Positions 51,607-60,203 of a stretch of 64,000 bases of DNA are shown piece after piece. Numbering within the stretch: position 1 is the first letter of the stretch; each line of letters begins with the position of its first letter. Source of the stretch: Allobranchiibius sp. CTAmp26 (GTDB lineage: Bacteria; Actinomycetota; Actinomycetes; Actinomycetales; Dermatophilaceae). The position numbers and the translations under genes are program-made. The notes below the pieces were generated by a model, which was not told the DNA's origin, searched no databases, and saw only the letters and a program-made list of their open reading frames with translations. The DNA is taken from positions 1 to 64,000 of the forward strand of contig NZ_JAGEKR010000021.1 of NCBI RefSeq assembly GCF_017565405.1. Reading direction: 5' to 3'.

Positions 51607-51872
51607 AAGCGCGCCGACACCCAACTACCGGTCCTCGCCCCTAAAGGTGCAGCGACCGCGGGCCCACATCGCCCAAGAGCGTGTACATCTGAGTACCCCA
51701 GATGCACAGTTGGGCCGGTGCCCGATTCGTGGGCATCTAGGGTCCGTTTCGTTCTAGATGCCCACTTCTGTCCTGAGGTCTGGACATGGCGGGACAGGTT
51801 GGGCCAACGATCAGCCCGACTAGGAACGCCGCCCTGCGCAGGCGTGCGCAGAGGAACGCGCCACGCGTCTGG
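51607..51872. other. Non-coding stretch after the transposase fragment
   Basis: No gene recognised. A short inverted pair around GTGGGCATCTAG and CTAGATGCCCAC (about 51727-51763) flanks GGTCCGTTTCGTT and could be a terminator or element end. Confidence 0.4.
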
Positions 51873-52523
51873 TCAGGTGAGTCCGTGGTGGGTGGACCGG
51901 GTGGGTTGATCGTGGTCGTGCTCGTACCGGTCGTGGGTGCTCGAGCCTGCTTGACCTTCGCGGAGCTGGGCAATGTGTTCGCGGACCTTGCGCATTCCCT
52001 CGGCGTTGACCTGCCGCTGCTGGGTGATTGAGGTGTCGTCGTGGTCCGTCTCGGGCGCCGCTGGGTCGGCTACGGCATCGGCGGCCGCAGGAACGCTGGC
52101 ATCTGAGGATGTCCGGTGCAGTTGGACCTCCAGGTCGGCAACGCGCTCTCGAGCAGCGACCAGTTCGGCAGCCTGCGGGAACGGGGCGCCGAGCCCGTCA
52201 CGTGCCGCGGCCAGCTCGGCGCGGGTCTGTTCCAGTTCGGCCCCGGTGCTGGCCAGGACTCGGTCGAGCTGGGCGGGCAGGTTCTCCACCCGTGTCGTCA
52301 GTCCGTGCCCGGTGCCGGTGTGGATTTCGCCGGCGTCGACGTCGGCGCGCACCTGCGGCAGATCGTGCAATCTCAGACTGACCAGGTTGCCGGCGCCCAG
52401 ACGCCCGTACTGCACGACCGCGTCGACCTGGTGGCCGCCGACCTGTACGAGGTCGTCCAGGCGGATCTCTGGTCGGGTGTACCGGTCGAGTCGTCCCAGC
52501 ACAGGGCCCACCTGCCCGCGCAA
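51873..52523 (-). pseudogene. C-terminal remnant of a large plasmid/phage helicase-methylase type protein
   Basis: 216 residues open. YGRLGAGNLVSLRLHDLPQVRADVDAGEIHTGTGHGLTTRVENLPAQLDRVLA followed by a coiled coil (ELEQTRAELAAARDGLGAPFPQAAELVAARERVADLEVQL) matches my memory of the C-terminal end of very large (over 1,500-residue) helicase/methylase proteins of actinobacterial plasmids and phages ('GLVTRLEN...PFP...EL..ARERLAELE'). The expected catalytic part upstream is absent, so it is probably 5'-truncated. Alternatively a stand-alone small protein. Confidence 0.55.
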
Positions 52524-52825
52524 ACAGGTGACAGTTTGTAGTCACACGGCGAGGTTTGCCCGTACCGAGGTGGTCTGAAGGGTACTTCGGGAAAATGTCT
52601 TTGAAGTGCGCCTGAAACAAGAGGGGGACTGCCGTTCAGTTCCCGTTCGTTTGGGGTAGCCGCTTGATCGGTACAGGGTTGCACCCTGTTCAGATCGAAG
52701 AGGCGGTCGCCGCCACATGCGGTCTTCGAGCACCGCGACGACATGGCCCGAACAGGAATTTGTTTATCAACGGCTTCGCTCTCTGCCGTTGAGTTTATCT
52801 GCGGCCGGCGTGACGCTTGGGATGG
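52524..52825. other. Intergenic stretch, no gene recognised
   Basis: About 300 bases between the truncated helicase remnant and the end of the oxidoreductase gene. No part of the missing helicase could be recognised here in any frame. Confidence 0.35.
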
Positions 52826-54445
52826 TCAGCGGTATAAGCGGTCCAGTGCTGCGGCAGTTACGCGTCGCCGAAGTGGCCCGGTGCGTTGGTTACGGGCGAG
52901 GGCAGCGCGTGCGGCATTGGCGCCCGGTGCTCCGTGTACGCCGCCACCGGGGTGAGCGGATGAACCGGCGAGGTAGAGCCGGTCGATGACCGTCGCGGCA
53001 CCGCCCAATCCCGGCACCGGCCGGAACACCAGTTGCTGGTGCAGTTGCGCCGTCCCACCGTTGATGGCCCCTGACACCAGGTTGGGATTCTCATCCTGTA
53101 GCACCGGGGGTGATTGCACGTATCGTCCGATGATGCTGCGGCCGAAACCGGGGGCCACGCGCTCCACGGCCTGTTCGACGCGATCAACCTGCTCGGCCAC
53201 TACATCCGGATCGTCACCCGCTCCGGGTGGCAGATGGGTGTAGCCCCAAGCGGATTCGGTGCCGGCAGGTGAGCGGCTGGCGTCACTGGTCGTCATCTGT
53301 CCCAACAACACGAACGGTTGAGAGGGGGCGCGACGTCGAGACAGTTCTGAGGCGTACGTCGATAACCCGTCCAGGTCGACCCCCAGGTGCACCGTGCCGG
53401 ATCCGGCAGCTGCCGGGTTGGCCCAGGGCACGGGACCCGATAGCGCCCAATCGACCTTCAACGTAGGGGTGTCCCATTGAAAGTTGTCCAGGTCATCCAT
53501 GAGCCGCGGGGGAAGGGGCGTGTCGGCCAGCAGATCCCGATAGAGCAGGGGTGCACCGATGTCGGCGAGTACGGCTCGCCGGGCGTTGATGTGTTCCCCT
53601 CCGCGCAGTCGGACGCCCGTCGCGACGCCGCCGCTGGTCACGATGTCCCGCACCGGGCAGTCCGTGCGCACCTGACCACCGCGCGCCCGGAGCCGGTCGG
53701 CGAGGGCCTGCGTCAAGCGCCCCGCACCACCGACCGGGACGGGGAATCCGTAACTTTGGCCCACCATCGTCAGCAACCATCCGTAGAGGGCGCTGCCGGC
53801 GCTGTCGGGGTTGAGGTCGGCGTGCAGTGCGTTACCGGCGAGCAGCATTCCGGCGCCGGCGCCGTGAAACCTCTCATCGGCCAACCGCCGCACTGTGAGG
53901 GCCGCGAGGCGCGCCAACCGCACAGTGCCACCCAACCGGAGCGCACGAACGATGTTGACTGCCGGTGCTATTGGCGGGAACGGCGTGAACAGTGCACTGA
54001 GTAGAGGCTCGCGAACCGTCTCCCACTCTGCGACCAGCTTCATCCAGGCGTCGCCGTCGCGGGAGTCGAAGCCGCCCACGGATGACGCTGTCGTGTTCAG
54101 GTCACGTGACAACGTGGCGCAGCGGCCATCGGGAAAGATGTGGGACAGGACTGCGGGAGCGTGCGACCAGGTCAGTCCGTGCTCATCCAGGTTCAGCGCA
54201 GTCAGCACCGGTGAGGCTGCGGCCAGCGGGTAGAACGCGCTGAACAGGTCCGACACGTACCCCTCGTGCACCACCTCCGCCGAGCGCACTGCGCCTCCCA
54301 CGTGCGGGGTCGCCTCGCACACCACAACGTCCCACCCTGCGTCGGCAAGGATGTTCGCGGCGACCAGACCGTTGTGCCCTGCGCCCACCACGATGGCGTC
54401 TGGGCCGCTGCCGCGCTGACCTCTAGACGCTCCCAGAAGGCTCAT
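52826..54445 (-). CDS. Phytoene dehydrogenase-like FAD-dependent oxidoreductase
   Basis: 539 residues. The N-terminal Rossmann FAD-binding motif DAIVVGAGHNGLVAANILADAGWDVVVCEA (GxGxNG type) is followed by GGAVRSAEVV. PVPVGGAGRLTQALADRLRARGGQVRTDCPVRDI matches the phytoene-desaturase middle region. The C-terminal YLAGSSAHPGGGVHGAPGANAARAAL closes the FAD fold. Members are often annotated as carotenoid desaturase-like but act on unknown substrates. Divergent from an SRPBCC gene 87 bases away, a frequent actinobacterial pair. Confidence 0.88.
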   Translation of the reverse strand: MSLLGASRGQRGSGPDAIVVGAGHNGLVAANILADAGWDVVVCEATPHVGGAVRSAEVVHEGYVSDLFSAFYPLAAASPVLTALNLDEHGLTWSHAPAVLSHIFPDGRCATLSRDLNTTASSVGGFDSRDGDAWMKLVAEWETVREPLLSALFTPFPPIAPAVNIVRALRLGGTVRLARLAALTVRRLADERFHGAGAGMLLAGNALHADLNPDSAGSALYGWLLTMVGQSYGFPVPVGGAGRLTQALADRLRARGGQVRTDCPVRDIVTSGGVATGVRLRGGEHINARRAVLADIGAPLLYRDLLADTPLPPRLMDDLDNFQWDTPTLKVDWALSGPVPWANPAAAGSGTVHLGVDLDGLSTYASELSRRRAPSQPFVLLGQMTTSDASRSPAGTESAWGYTHLPPGAGDDPDVVAEQVDRVEQAVERVAPGFGRSIIGRYVQSPPVLQDENPNLVSGAINGGTAQLHQQLVFRPVPGLGGAATVIDRLYLAGSSAHPGGGVHGAPGANAARAALARNQRTGPLRRRVTAAALDRLYR

Positions 54446-54532
54446 CCGCCCACGCTACGCTGAAATGGCTTTGCTCGAACCGGGCCACCGCGTGGTCCGT
54501 GACACGGCCAGGCCGACCGGAAGGACACGACG

Positions 54533-54982
54533 ATGACGGTCACTCACACGATCCAGGCAACGCCCGATGAGGTGTTCGCGGTACTCGGCGACGGGTGGCT
54601 CTACAGCAACTGGGTAGTGGGCACCTCGCACATGCGCGCCGTGCAGAGCACTTGGCCACAGGTCGGGTCGAAACTGTTCCATGCCAGTGGTGTCTGGCCC
54701 GTGGTCACCCGTGATGAGACCGTAGTTCTGGAGAGCCAGCCACCGACGCTGCTGGTCCTGCAAGCCAAGGGCGGCCCGTTAGGTCAGGCCCGCATCGAGT
54801 TGCGCCTGCACCCGCAGGGCGCCGCGTGCGAGGTTGACATGGACGAGACGCCCGTCCAGGGACCGGGCCGGTGGATGCACAACCCCCTTACAGCAGCTGC
54901 CATCCATCGCCGCAACATCGAAGCACTGAACCGGCTCGCGACCCTCGTGGAACGCCGCACCACACCCCCACCGCAGCACTAG
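54533..54982 (+). CDS. SRPBCC (START-like) family protein
   Basis: 149 residues. MTVTHTIQATPDEVFAVLGDGWLYSNWVVGTSHMRAV is the typical start of a polyketide-cyclase/SRPBCC fold ('I.ApPe.VF.vL.D...y..WV.G'). GSKLFHASGVWPVVTRDETVVLE and ARIELRLHPQGAACEVDMDE complete the beta-sheet. It binds a hydrophobic ligand in a deep cavity. Divergent pairing with the oxidoreductase suggests a shared lipid- or isoprenoid-type substrate, which is inference. Confidence 0.85.
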   Translation: MTVTHTIQATPDEVFAVLGDGWLYSNWVVGTSHMRAVQSTWPQVGSKLFHASGVWPVVTRDETVVLESQPPTLLVLQAKGGPLGQARIELRLHPQGAACEVDMDETPVQGPGRWMHNPLTAAAIHRRNIEALNRLATLVERRTTPPPQH

Positions 54983-55243
54983 CGACCCCACCGGGAAAAC
55001 CGCCGGCAATGTCGGTGTGTTCCGCTCTCCAGCGGCAACGTCAAGGGAGCAAACGCGCTGGGTGTGCGATGCATCGGGTGACGTATGGACCGTTTCGGTG
55101 CGTGCTGGAACTGCGGCATAACGGATGGCTGCTGGGCTGTCACCACGGTGACCTCCAAGGCGGAGCTTGCCGTAAGCGTTGTGCAACGCCGGTTCGCGGG
55201 GTTGCCGGTCAAGGTGTTCGGCGGTCGTCGCCCATTCCAGGGG

Positions 55244-55275
55244 TATACGGTGTAGGCAAAGGCCTATACGGTGTA
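55244..55275. promoter_or_regulatory. Two direct copies of TATACGGTGTA, candidate TetR operators
   Basis: TATACGGTGTA occurs at 55244-55254 and 55265-55275, 21 bases apart centre to centre (two helical turns). The motif is an imperfect palindrome (TATAC-G-GTGTA). Near-identical copies lie upstream of the TetR gene at 57080-57109. These two lie 80-110 bases before the frameshifted membrane gene at 55356. Confidence 0.65.
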
Positions 55276-55355
55276 CGCGCTGAGTGGCGTGTGTGGTCCG
55301 ATTCGTCACTTTCGGCCAGTCCTCGCTGCGGGCCGTCGCAGAAAGAGCACCCCTC

Positions 55356-55965
55356 ATGAAGTTGTACGCCGACCACCGCACGCGGCGGCTGCGCCAGAGT
55401 GTGTTCGATGCGCTGGGCGCGGATCGGGTTGGGTGTGTATCACCGCACCCTTGTGGCGAAGGGCGGCGCTGACGATCTCGCCGGCGGGGTGCGGTTGCGA
55501 GGGCAGATGAGCAACGCAGCCCACGCGGTCGACGGGCTGCCCCTGATCGGCAACAAACTCCAGGCGCCGTTTACCCAAGCACAAGACGCTGGCGCTTCTA
55601 TGGACCACGCCGGCCAGCACCTGGGCGCCGCCGTGACCACACTGGCCCAGGTGATGGGTTCCGTGACCGCCTGTCTTCCCATCGGCCTGGGTCTGCTGGC
55701 GTGGGCGGTCGTACGACTGCCCTACGTGCGGCGTGCGGGACGAGCTCGCGCCCTGTCTGACACTGCTGCCGGCATGGATGTGCTGGCCCTCGCCGCGCTC
55801 ACCACCGCCGGCCCACGTGAGTTGGGCAGGATCGGGCCGGAACCTGCCAACGGGTGGCGAGAACGTGACCCGTTGGTCATTGCCGCGTTGGCAACACTGC
55901 AACTGGACCGTCTGGGAATTTGTTGCGCGACACCACCTCAGCCCGTGCCTCCTACCGGCCGGTGA
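55356..55965 (+). pseudogene. Frameshifted membrane protein gene downstream of the TetR-type operators
   Basis: ATG 55356 opens MKLYADHRTRRLRQSVFDALG, a typical N-terminus of a family of actinobacterial membrane proteins ('YADR..R..RQ.l.D'). The rest is in another frame: LGVYHRTLVAKGGADDLAGGVRLRGQ...LPLIGNKLQAPFTQAQDAG...CLPIGLGLLAWAVVRLPYV, to 55965. A break near 55410-55445 joins them. Two membrane regions would be present in the intact protein. Function unknown. Confidence 0.6.
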
Positions 55966-56112
55966 TCTCACGAGGCAGCCACCAAACCTGTCGACGGCCC
56001 ATACACAGCCCAGCCGCTACCCGGGCTGTCACGCTGGGCTTGTTGTTGCGCTCACCGTGCGAACAGCGCATGGACGGTGCGGCCCGGCACGCTGGAGCTT
56101 GGCCCGAGCACC

Positions 56113-56940
56113 TCAAGTGCTGCGGTCGAGCTGATCTTCGATCCGGTTCAATAGCACCTCGAGCCCGGCGCCGAATTCCTCCTCGAACCTGTCTTCGGTC
56201 AGACCCTCTCGGAGTCGGAAGATGACCGGGAAGTGCTCTGGGTTGACACCGACTAGGTCGGTGGCCGTGTCGGCGGCGGCGATCTGCTCGCGTTTCTTTG
56301 TGGTGCGGGTGGGGCTGACCGAGCCGGGGATGGGATCAGTGGGGTCGACGGGGTCGTGGGATCCGGTGTCATCTCCGGTCTGGAAGGACCCATCGCCTGG
56401 TAAGGGGTCATCGATGACCATGGCGCTGGTCTCCAGCAGCAGGTAGCCGAGCAGAAAACTGTTGAAGGACCGGTAGGTGAACAGCACCTGATCATCGCTG
56501 AACCCATCCTTGGACAGGTTGTCCAGCATGGTCTCGATCCACCGTAGGGACCGCAGCGGGGGATTGACCCACGGAGCCTCTGGTGGCCGGGTGGCGACCA
56601 GGGGAAACGCGTGTGGATGGGCGCGGGCGTACCGGCGCACCCCCCAGGCCAGGCTACTGAGGTAGAAGCGCCACCCGCCCCCACCGATACCGGACTGGAT
56701 GTCCTTGGCATGGTCGAGTTCGTTGACGATGTGCTCGACAACCTCATCGAAGAGGTCTTCTCGGTTTTCAACGTACCGGTAGAGGGTCATGACCTGCACG
56801 TTTAGTCGCCGGGCGACGGTGCGCATCGAGGCGGCCGCGATGCCGTGCTCGTCGATCAGCGCCAACGCCTCGGACACGATCTGTTCGGTAGAGAGTTTGC
56901 GTCGGGCAGTGCCAGTCGGCCGGGTATCCGCCTTCTTCAT
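56113..56940 (-). CDS. TetR/AcrR-family transcriptional regulator
   Basis: 275 residues from ATG 56940, preceded by AGGTGAGG; a longer in-frame start at 56982 is possible. The HTH lies at about residues 15-60 (KLSTEQIVSEALALIDEHGIAAASMRTVARRLNVQVMTLYRYVENREDLFDEVVEHI). The C-terminal part follows the TetR_C/TetR class layout (GWRFYLSSLAWGVRRYARAHPHAFPLVATRPP) with an insert of about 45 polar residues near 185-230. Inverted operator copies at 57080-57109 suggest autoregulation and control of the divergent 57219 operon. Confidence 0.9.
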   Translation of the reverse strand: MKKADTRPTGTARRKLSTEQIVSEALALIDEHGIAAASMRTVARRLNVQVMTLYRYVENREDLFDEVVEHIVNELDHAKDIQSGIGGGGWRFYLSSLAWGVRRYARAHPHAFPLVATRPPEAPWVNPPLRSLRWIETMLDNLSKDGFSDDQVLFTYRSFNSFLLGYLLLETSAMVIDDPLPGDGSFQTGDDTGSHDPVDPTDPIPGSVSPTRTTKKREQIAAADTATDLVGVNPEHFPVIFRLREGLTEDRFEEEFGAGLEVLLNRIEDQLDRST

Positions 56941-57079
56941 GACCTCACCTGCCCTTCGCCCACATTCGTTGAGTGGTGCCACCCAGCGCAGCTATTGGGT
57001 CTCGTGGGGGCACTCTACGGGCGCCGCACCTTCGCAGGACGACCAGATCGGTGACGGATCGTCAGGACTAGCTTTCGTA

Positions 57080-57109
57080 TACACCGTACGCACTTTCCTA
57101 TACGGTGTG
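57080..57109. promoter_or_regulatory. Inverted pair of TATACGGTGT-type motifs, candidate TetR operators
   Basis: TACACCGTA (57080-57088, reverse orientation) and TATACGGTGTG (57099-57109, forward) form an inverted pair in the divergent region between the TetR gene and the 57219 gene. Same core as at 55244-55275. Confidence 0.65.
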
Positions 57110-57218
57110 CATGAGCTCGAAGTGGGTATCCGACAGTGGGCGACTGAACCAATGCTCGTCCAGGCGGCCCAGGAACACACCACACGACAACTAGGTGCGC
57201 AGCACCGCGGAGGTACTG

Positions 57219-57863
57219 ATGAGCCATTCAGACAGCGATCCCTTCCCGCGAAGGGCTGACCGTCGCTCCACGGGTGGGTCGCAGCAGTCGACCGCCGGGC
57301 AGGCCAAGGACGCCGCAGCCGACGTGGCTGGGCATGGTCAGCAGGCCGCGGCTGACGTTGCTCGCACCGGGCAGCAGGCGGCCGGGCAGGTCGCCGGGGA
57401 GGCCAAGGACCGTGCCAGCGACCTGTTGGGCAAAACCAAGATCCAGGTCAACGAACAGGTCGAGGTGCAGCGCACGTCGGCGGTGCAGACCCTGCGGGAC
57501 CTGGGGGAGCAGCTGGCGGCAATGACCGACCACGTCGAGCAGCAGGGCACCGCCATCGACGCGGCCACCACGGCCCGAGACCGGGTACGAGGTGCCGCGG
57601 ACTGGCTGGACCAGCGCGACGGCGCGCAGGTGCTGCACGAGGTGCGCCAGTTCGGACGGCAACGCCCCGGTACGTTCCTGGGACTCGCCGCACTGGCCGG
57701 TGTGGTGGCTGGACGCCTGACCCGTGGCGTCGTCGCCGAGCACACCGACACCGAGCACGCCGACACCGGTGCTGGTTCCGAGCGCCCGACAGGCCACGAC
57801 GCCGGGCGAGACTCTGCGTGGAGTACCCGTTCGGTGACGCAGGGGTGGCCCGGGCATGAGTGA
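57219..57863 (+). CDS. LEA/apolipoprotein-like repeat protein with one membrane helix
   Basis: 214 residues from ATG with GGAGGT upstream. Ala/Gln/Asp-rich 11-mer-like repeats (AGQAKDAAADVAGHGQQAAADVARTGQQAAGQVAGEAKDRASDLLG) predict an amphipathic helix like LEA proteins. Then a coiled region (QTLRDLGEQLAAMTDHVEQQG) and one hydrophobic stretch (PGTFLGLAALAGVVAGRL). Such proteins often precede phage-holin-like and DUF3618 genes in actinobacterial stress clusters. Overlaps the next gene by 8 bases. Confidence 0.8.
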   Translation: MSHSDSDPFPRRADRRSTGGSQQSTAGQAKDAAADVAGHGQQAAADVARTGQQAAGQVAGEAKDRASDLLGKTKIQVNEQVEVQRTSAVQTLRDLGEQLAAMTDHVEQQGTAIDAATTARDRVRGAADWLDQRDGAQVLHEVRQFGRQRPGTFLGLAALAGVVAGRLTRGVVAEHTDTEHADTGAGSERPTGHDAGRDSAWSTRSVTQGWPGHE

Positions 57864-58326
57864 TCTGCGCGAGGAAGTTCAGGGCTTACGCGAGGAGGTC
57901 ACCGGCCTGGGTGGACAGCTGCCTCCCTCGGGGGAGGAGAAGGCCGCGGTTCGAGACTTCGTCGCTGATGCCACGCGTGACGTCAAGACGCTGATGCGGC
58001 AGGAGGTCGAGCTGGCCAAGGCCGAGATCGGCGCCGAGGTCGGCAAGGTTGGCAAGGGCGCCGGAATGGTCGGCGGGGCCGGTTTCGCAGCCGTGATGGC
58101 GGTCATCTTCGCCTCCACAGCGGCCTGGTGGGGCCTGGGGCACCTGATCGGCACGGCGTGGGCCGCGCTGGTCGTGGCCCTGGTATGGGCGCTCATCGCT
58201 GCCGTCCTGTTCCTGGTAGGCCGCGGCGTACTGCGGTCAATCAGCCTTACCCCGAAGCGGACCATCGATTCCGTCAAACGCATTCCGAGCACCTTCACGG
58301 CTCGAGGAGGAGACCGCCATGAGTGA
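57856..58326 (+). CDS. Phage_holin_3_6-type (DUF1469) membrane protein
   Basis: 156 residues. The segment VKTLMRQEVELAKAEIGAEVGKVGKGAGMVGGAGFAAVMAVIFASTAAWWGL is the family hallmark (amphipathic 'lv..Ev.LAkaEl..e...' then two helices). Second helix: WAALVVALVWALIAAVLFLVGRG. Despite the family name it is a cell-envelope protein, not evidence of a prophage. Overlaps the DUF3618 gene by 8 bases. Confidence 0.85.
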   Translation: MSDLREEVQGLREEVTGLGGQLPPSGEEKAAVRDFVADATRDVKTLMRQEVELAKAEIGAEVGKVGKGAGMVGGAGFAAVMAVIFASTAAWWGLGHLIGTAWAALVVALVWALIAAVLFLVGRGVLRSISLTPKRTIDSVKRIPSTFTARGGDRHE

Positions 58327-58966
58327 CCCCGACCAGCTCGCCGCCAACACCCGTCAGACGCAGGACGCATTAGCTGGTGACGTGAGCCGGTTGACCGACC
58401 GGGTCAACCCGCAGCGGTTCGTCGGCACCCGCCGCGAGAAGGTCTCCCAGGGTCTCGGAGCGATTAAAGACCGGGTGATGGGCGTGGGAACCAGCGCCGC
58501 CCAGGCCGCCAAGGAGGGCGCCGCCTGGGCGGCCGGGTCCGCCCAGGACGCGACCAGCAACGCGGCCGGGTCGGCCCCCGACGTGGTCCGTGGCCAGGCG
58601 CAGGGCAATCCGGTCGCGGCCGGTCTGATCGCGTTCGGCGCCGGGTGGTTGCTCTCGTCGCTGCTGCCTGCCTCTGAGGCCGAGCAGAAGGCGGCGGCAC
58701 GGGTAGAGGAGCAGGCCGGCGGTGTCACCGAATCGGTCAAGCAGTCCGCGCAAGAAGTTGCCGGCAACCTCAAGGAACCGGCGAAGGAGGCCGCCCGGTC
58801 GGTGCAGGGCACTGCCCAGGAGGCGGCGAACCGGACCACCGAACACGCCAAGCGGGCTACCGCCGACGTGCGCGATCACGCCCAGGACGCCACCAGCGAC
58901 GTGACCGACGACGCCACCACCGGTACTGATGGGTCAGGCACCATCGGCGGGCACTATGCCGGCTGA
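58319..58966 (+). CDS. DUF3618 protein with repeat tail
   Basis: 215 residues. The N-terminal LAANTRQTQDALAGDVSRLTDRVNPQRFV is the DUF3618 signature ('I..tR..la..v..L..rv.p....'). A helix (NPVAAGLIAFGAGWLLSSLLP) and an Ala/Glu/Lys/Gln-rich amphipathic tail (ESVKQSAQEVAGNLKEPAKEAARSVQGTAQEA) follow. Works with its neighbours at the membrane, probably in envelope stress. Its end overlaps the YihY gene. Confidence 0.85.
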   Translation: MSDPDQLAANTRQTQDALAGDVSRLTDRVNPQRFVGTRREKVSQGLGAIKDRVMGVGTSAAQAAKEGAAWAAGSAQDATSNAAGSAPDVVRGQAQGNPVAAGLIAFGAGWLLSSLLPASEAEQKAAARVEEQAGGVTESVKQSAQEVAGNLKEPAKEAARSVQGTAQEAANRTTEHAKRATADVRDHAQDATSDVTDDATTGTDGSGTIGGHYAG

Positions 58967-60035
58967 GGCGGTGTCCCAGCCAGGACGATCCGAGGACGGG
59001 CGGCGACACTTCGACGCCGGCTATGGACGGGCCGGTGACCGGGACGACGCGGAAGGGCCGGACCGACCGACGGACGTGCCGAAATCTGGCTGGTTCGCGG
59101 TCCTGCGGCGGTCGGTCAAGCAGTTCAAGCACGACAACGTCACCGACTTCGCCGCAGCCCTGACGTACTTCGGGATCCTGGCGATCTTCCCCGCTGCCCT
59201 GGCTCTGGTCTCGGTGCTGGGGTTGCTGGGCAAGCATCAGACCGACTCGCTGTTGGCCAATATTTCCTCGATCGCGCCCGGCGGGGTCACTGATGTCCTG
59301 AGGTCGATCATCACCCAGGTGCAGGGCAAGGCCGGCGCGGCCGGTGTCGCCCTGATCGTCAGCCTGGCCCTGGCTCTGTGGTCCGCCTCGGGGTACGTCG
59401 CGGCGTTCATGCGCGCCTCCAACGCCATCTACAACGTCGATGAGGGGCGTCCGGTCTGGAAGACCGCGCCGGTGCGTCTGCTGGTGACCTTGGCGCTAGT
59501 GGTGATGTTGGCCGCCAGTGCCGTGATGGTCATCGCGACCGGACCCGTGGCCTCGCAGTTGGGCAACGCTTTCGGGATCGGGCACACGGCGGTGCTGATC
59601 TGGGAAATTGCCAAATGGCCGGTGTTGATCATCGTGGTCAGCTTGATGTTCTCGTTGTTGTACAAGGCCTGCCCCAACGTCAAACAGCCCGGTCTGCGCT
59701 GGATCAGCCTGGGCGGCGTCATTGCCGTCGTGGCCTGGATCGTCGCCTCGGCGTTGTTCGCGGTGTACGTGTCGTTCTCCGGGTCCTATAACAAGACGTA
59801 CGGGTCGTTCGCCACCGTGATCGTGTTCCTGGTCTGGTTGTGGATCAGCAACATCGCGGTGCTGTTGGGGGCGGAGTTCAACGCCGAGACCCAGCGCGAA
59901 CGAGCCATCCGGTCGGGCTTGCCTGAGGACGTTGAGCCCTTCGCCGAGCTGCGTGACACCCGCAAGCTCGATGACCCGCAACGGCGCGAGGCCGAGGAGG
60001 CAGCCCGCATCCGCGACCAGAAGAACATCGACTAG
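58956..60035 (+). CDS. YihY/BrkB-family membrane protein
   Basis: 359 residues from ATG 58956, which overlaps the previous stop. Core: FKHDNVTDFAAALTYFGILAIFPAALALVSVLGLLG (YihY entry motif with 'aaaLtYy.ilaifP'), then GVALIVSLALALWSASGYVAAFMRASNAIYNVDEGRPVWK and FAVYVSFSGSYNKTYGSFATVIVFLVWLWISNIAVLLGAEFNAE. Six membrane helices expected. The C-terminal tail is charged. YihY proteins sit in the envelope with unknown transport function; formerly misnamed ribonuclease BN. Confidence 0.92.
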   Translation: MPAEAVSQPGRSEDGRRHFDAGYGRAGDRDDAEGPDRPTDVPKSGWFAVLRRSVKQFKHDNVTDFAAALTYFGILAIFPAALALVSVLGLLGKHQTDSLLANISSIAPGGVTDVLRSIITQVQGKAGAAGVALIVSLALALWSASGYVAAFMRASNAIYNVDEGRPVWKTAPVRLLVTLALVVMLAASAVMVIATGPVASQLGNAFGIGHTAVLIWEIAKWPVLIIVVSLMFSLLYKACPNVKQPGLRWISLGGVIAVVAWIVASALFAVYVSFSGSYNKTYGSFATVIVFLVWLWISNIAVLLGAEFNAETQRERAIRSGLPEDVEPFAELRDTRKLDDPQRREAEEAARIRDQKNID

Positions 60036-60203
60036 CACCACTCGCGGCGGGCCTCCTTGCCAGCCACCCACTACCAGCCGGTCCAGTACACCCTCGGGGG
60101 GCGTGCTGACACCCCTAGGAAAGGACGTCATTCCCGCACCAAGTACCACACCGGTGCGCCGGTTGTATCACCTACACCATCCCTCTGTTTGCGAAGGAAG
60201 CTC

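Noticed and set aside
57856-58326. Prophage indicated by a holin-family gene
   Set aside because: Phage_holin_3_6 proteins are ordinary envelope proteins in actinobacteria; no other phage gene is present.
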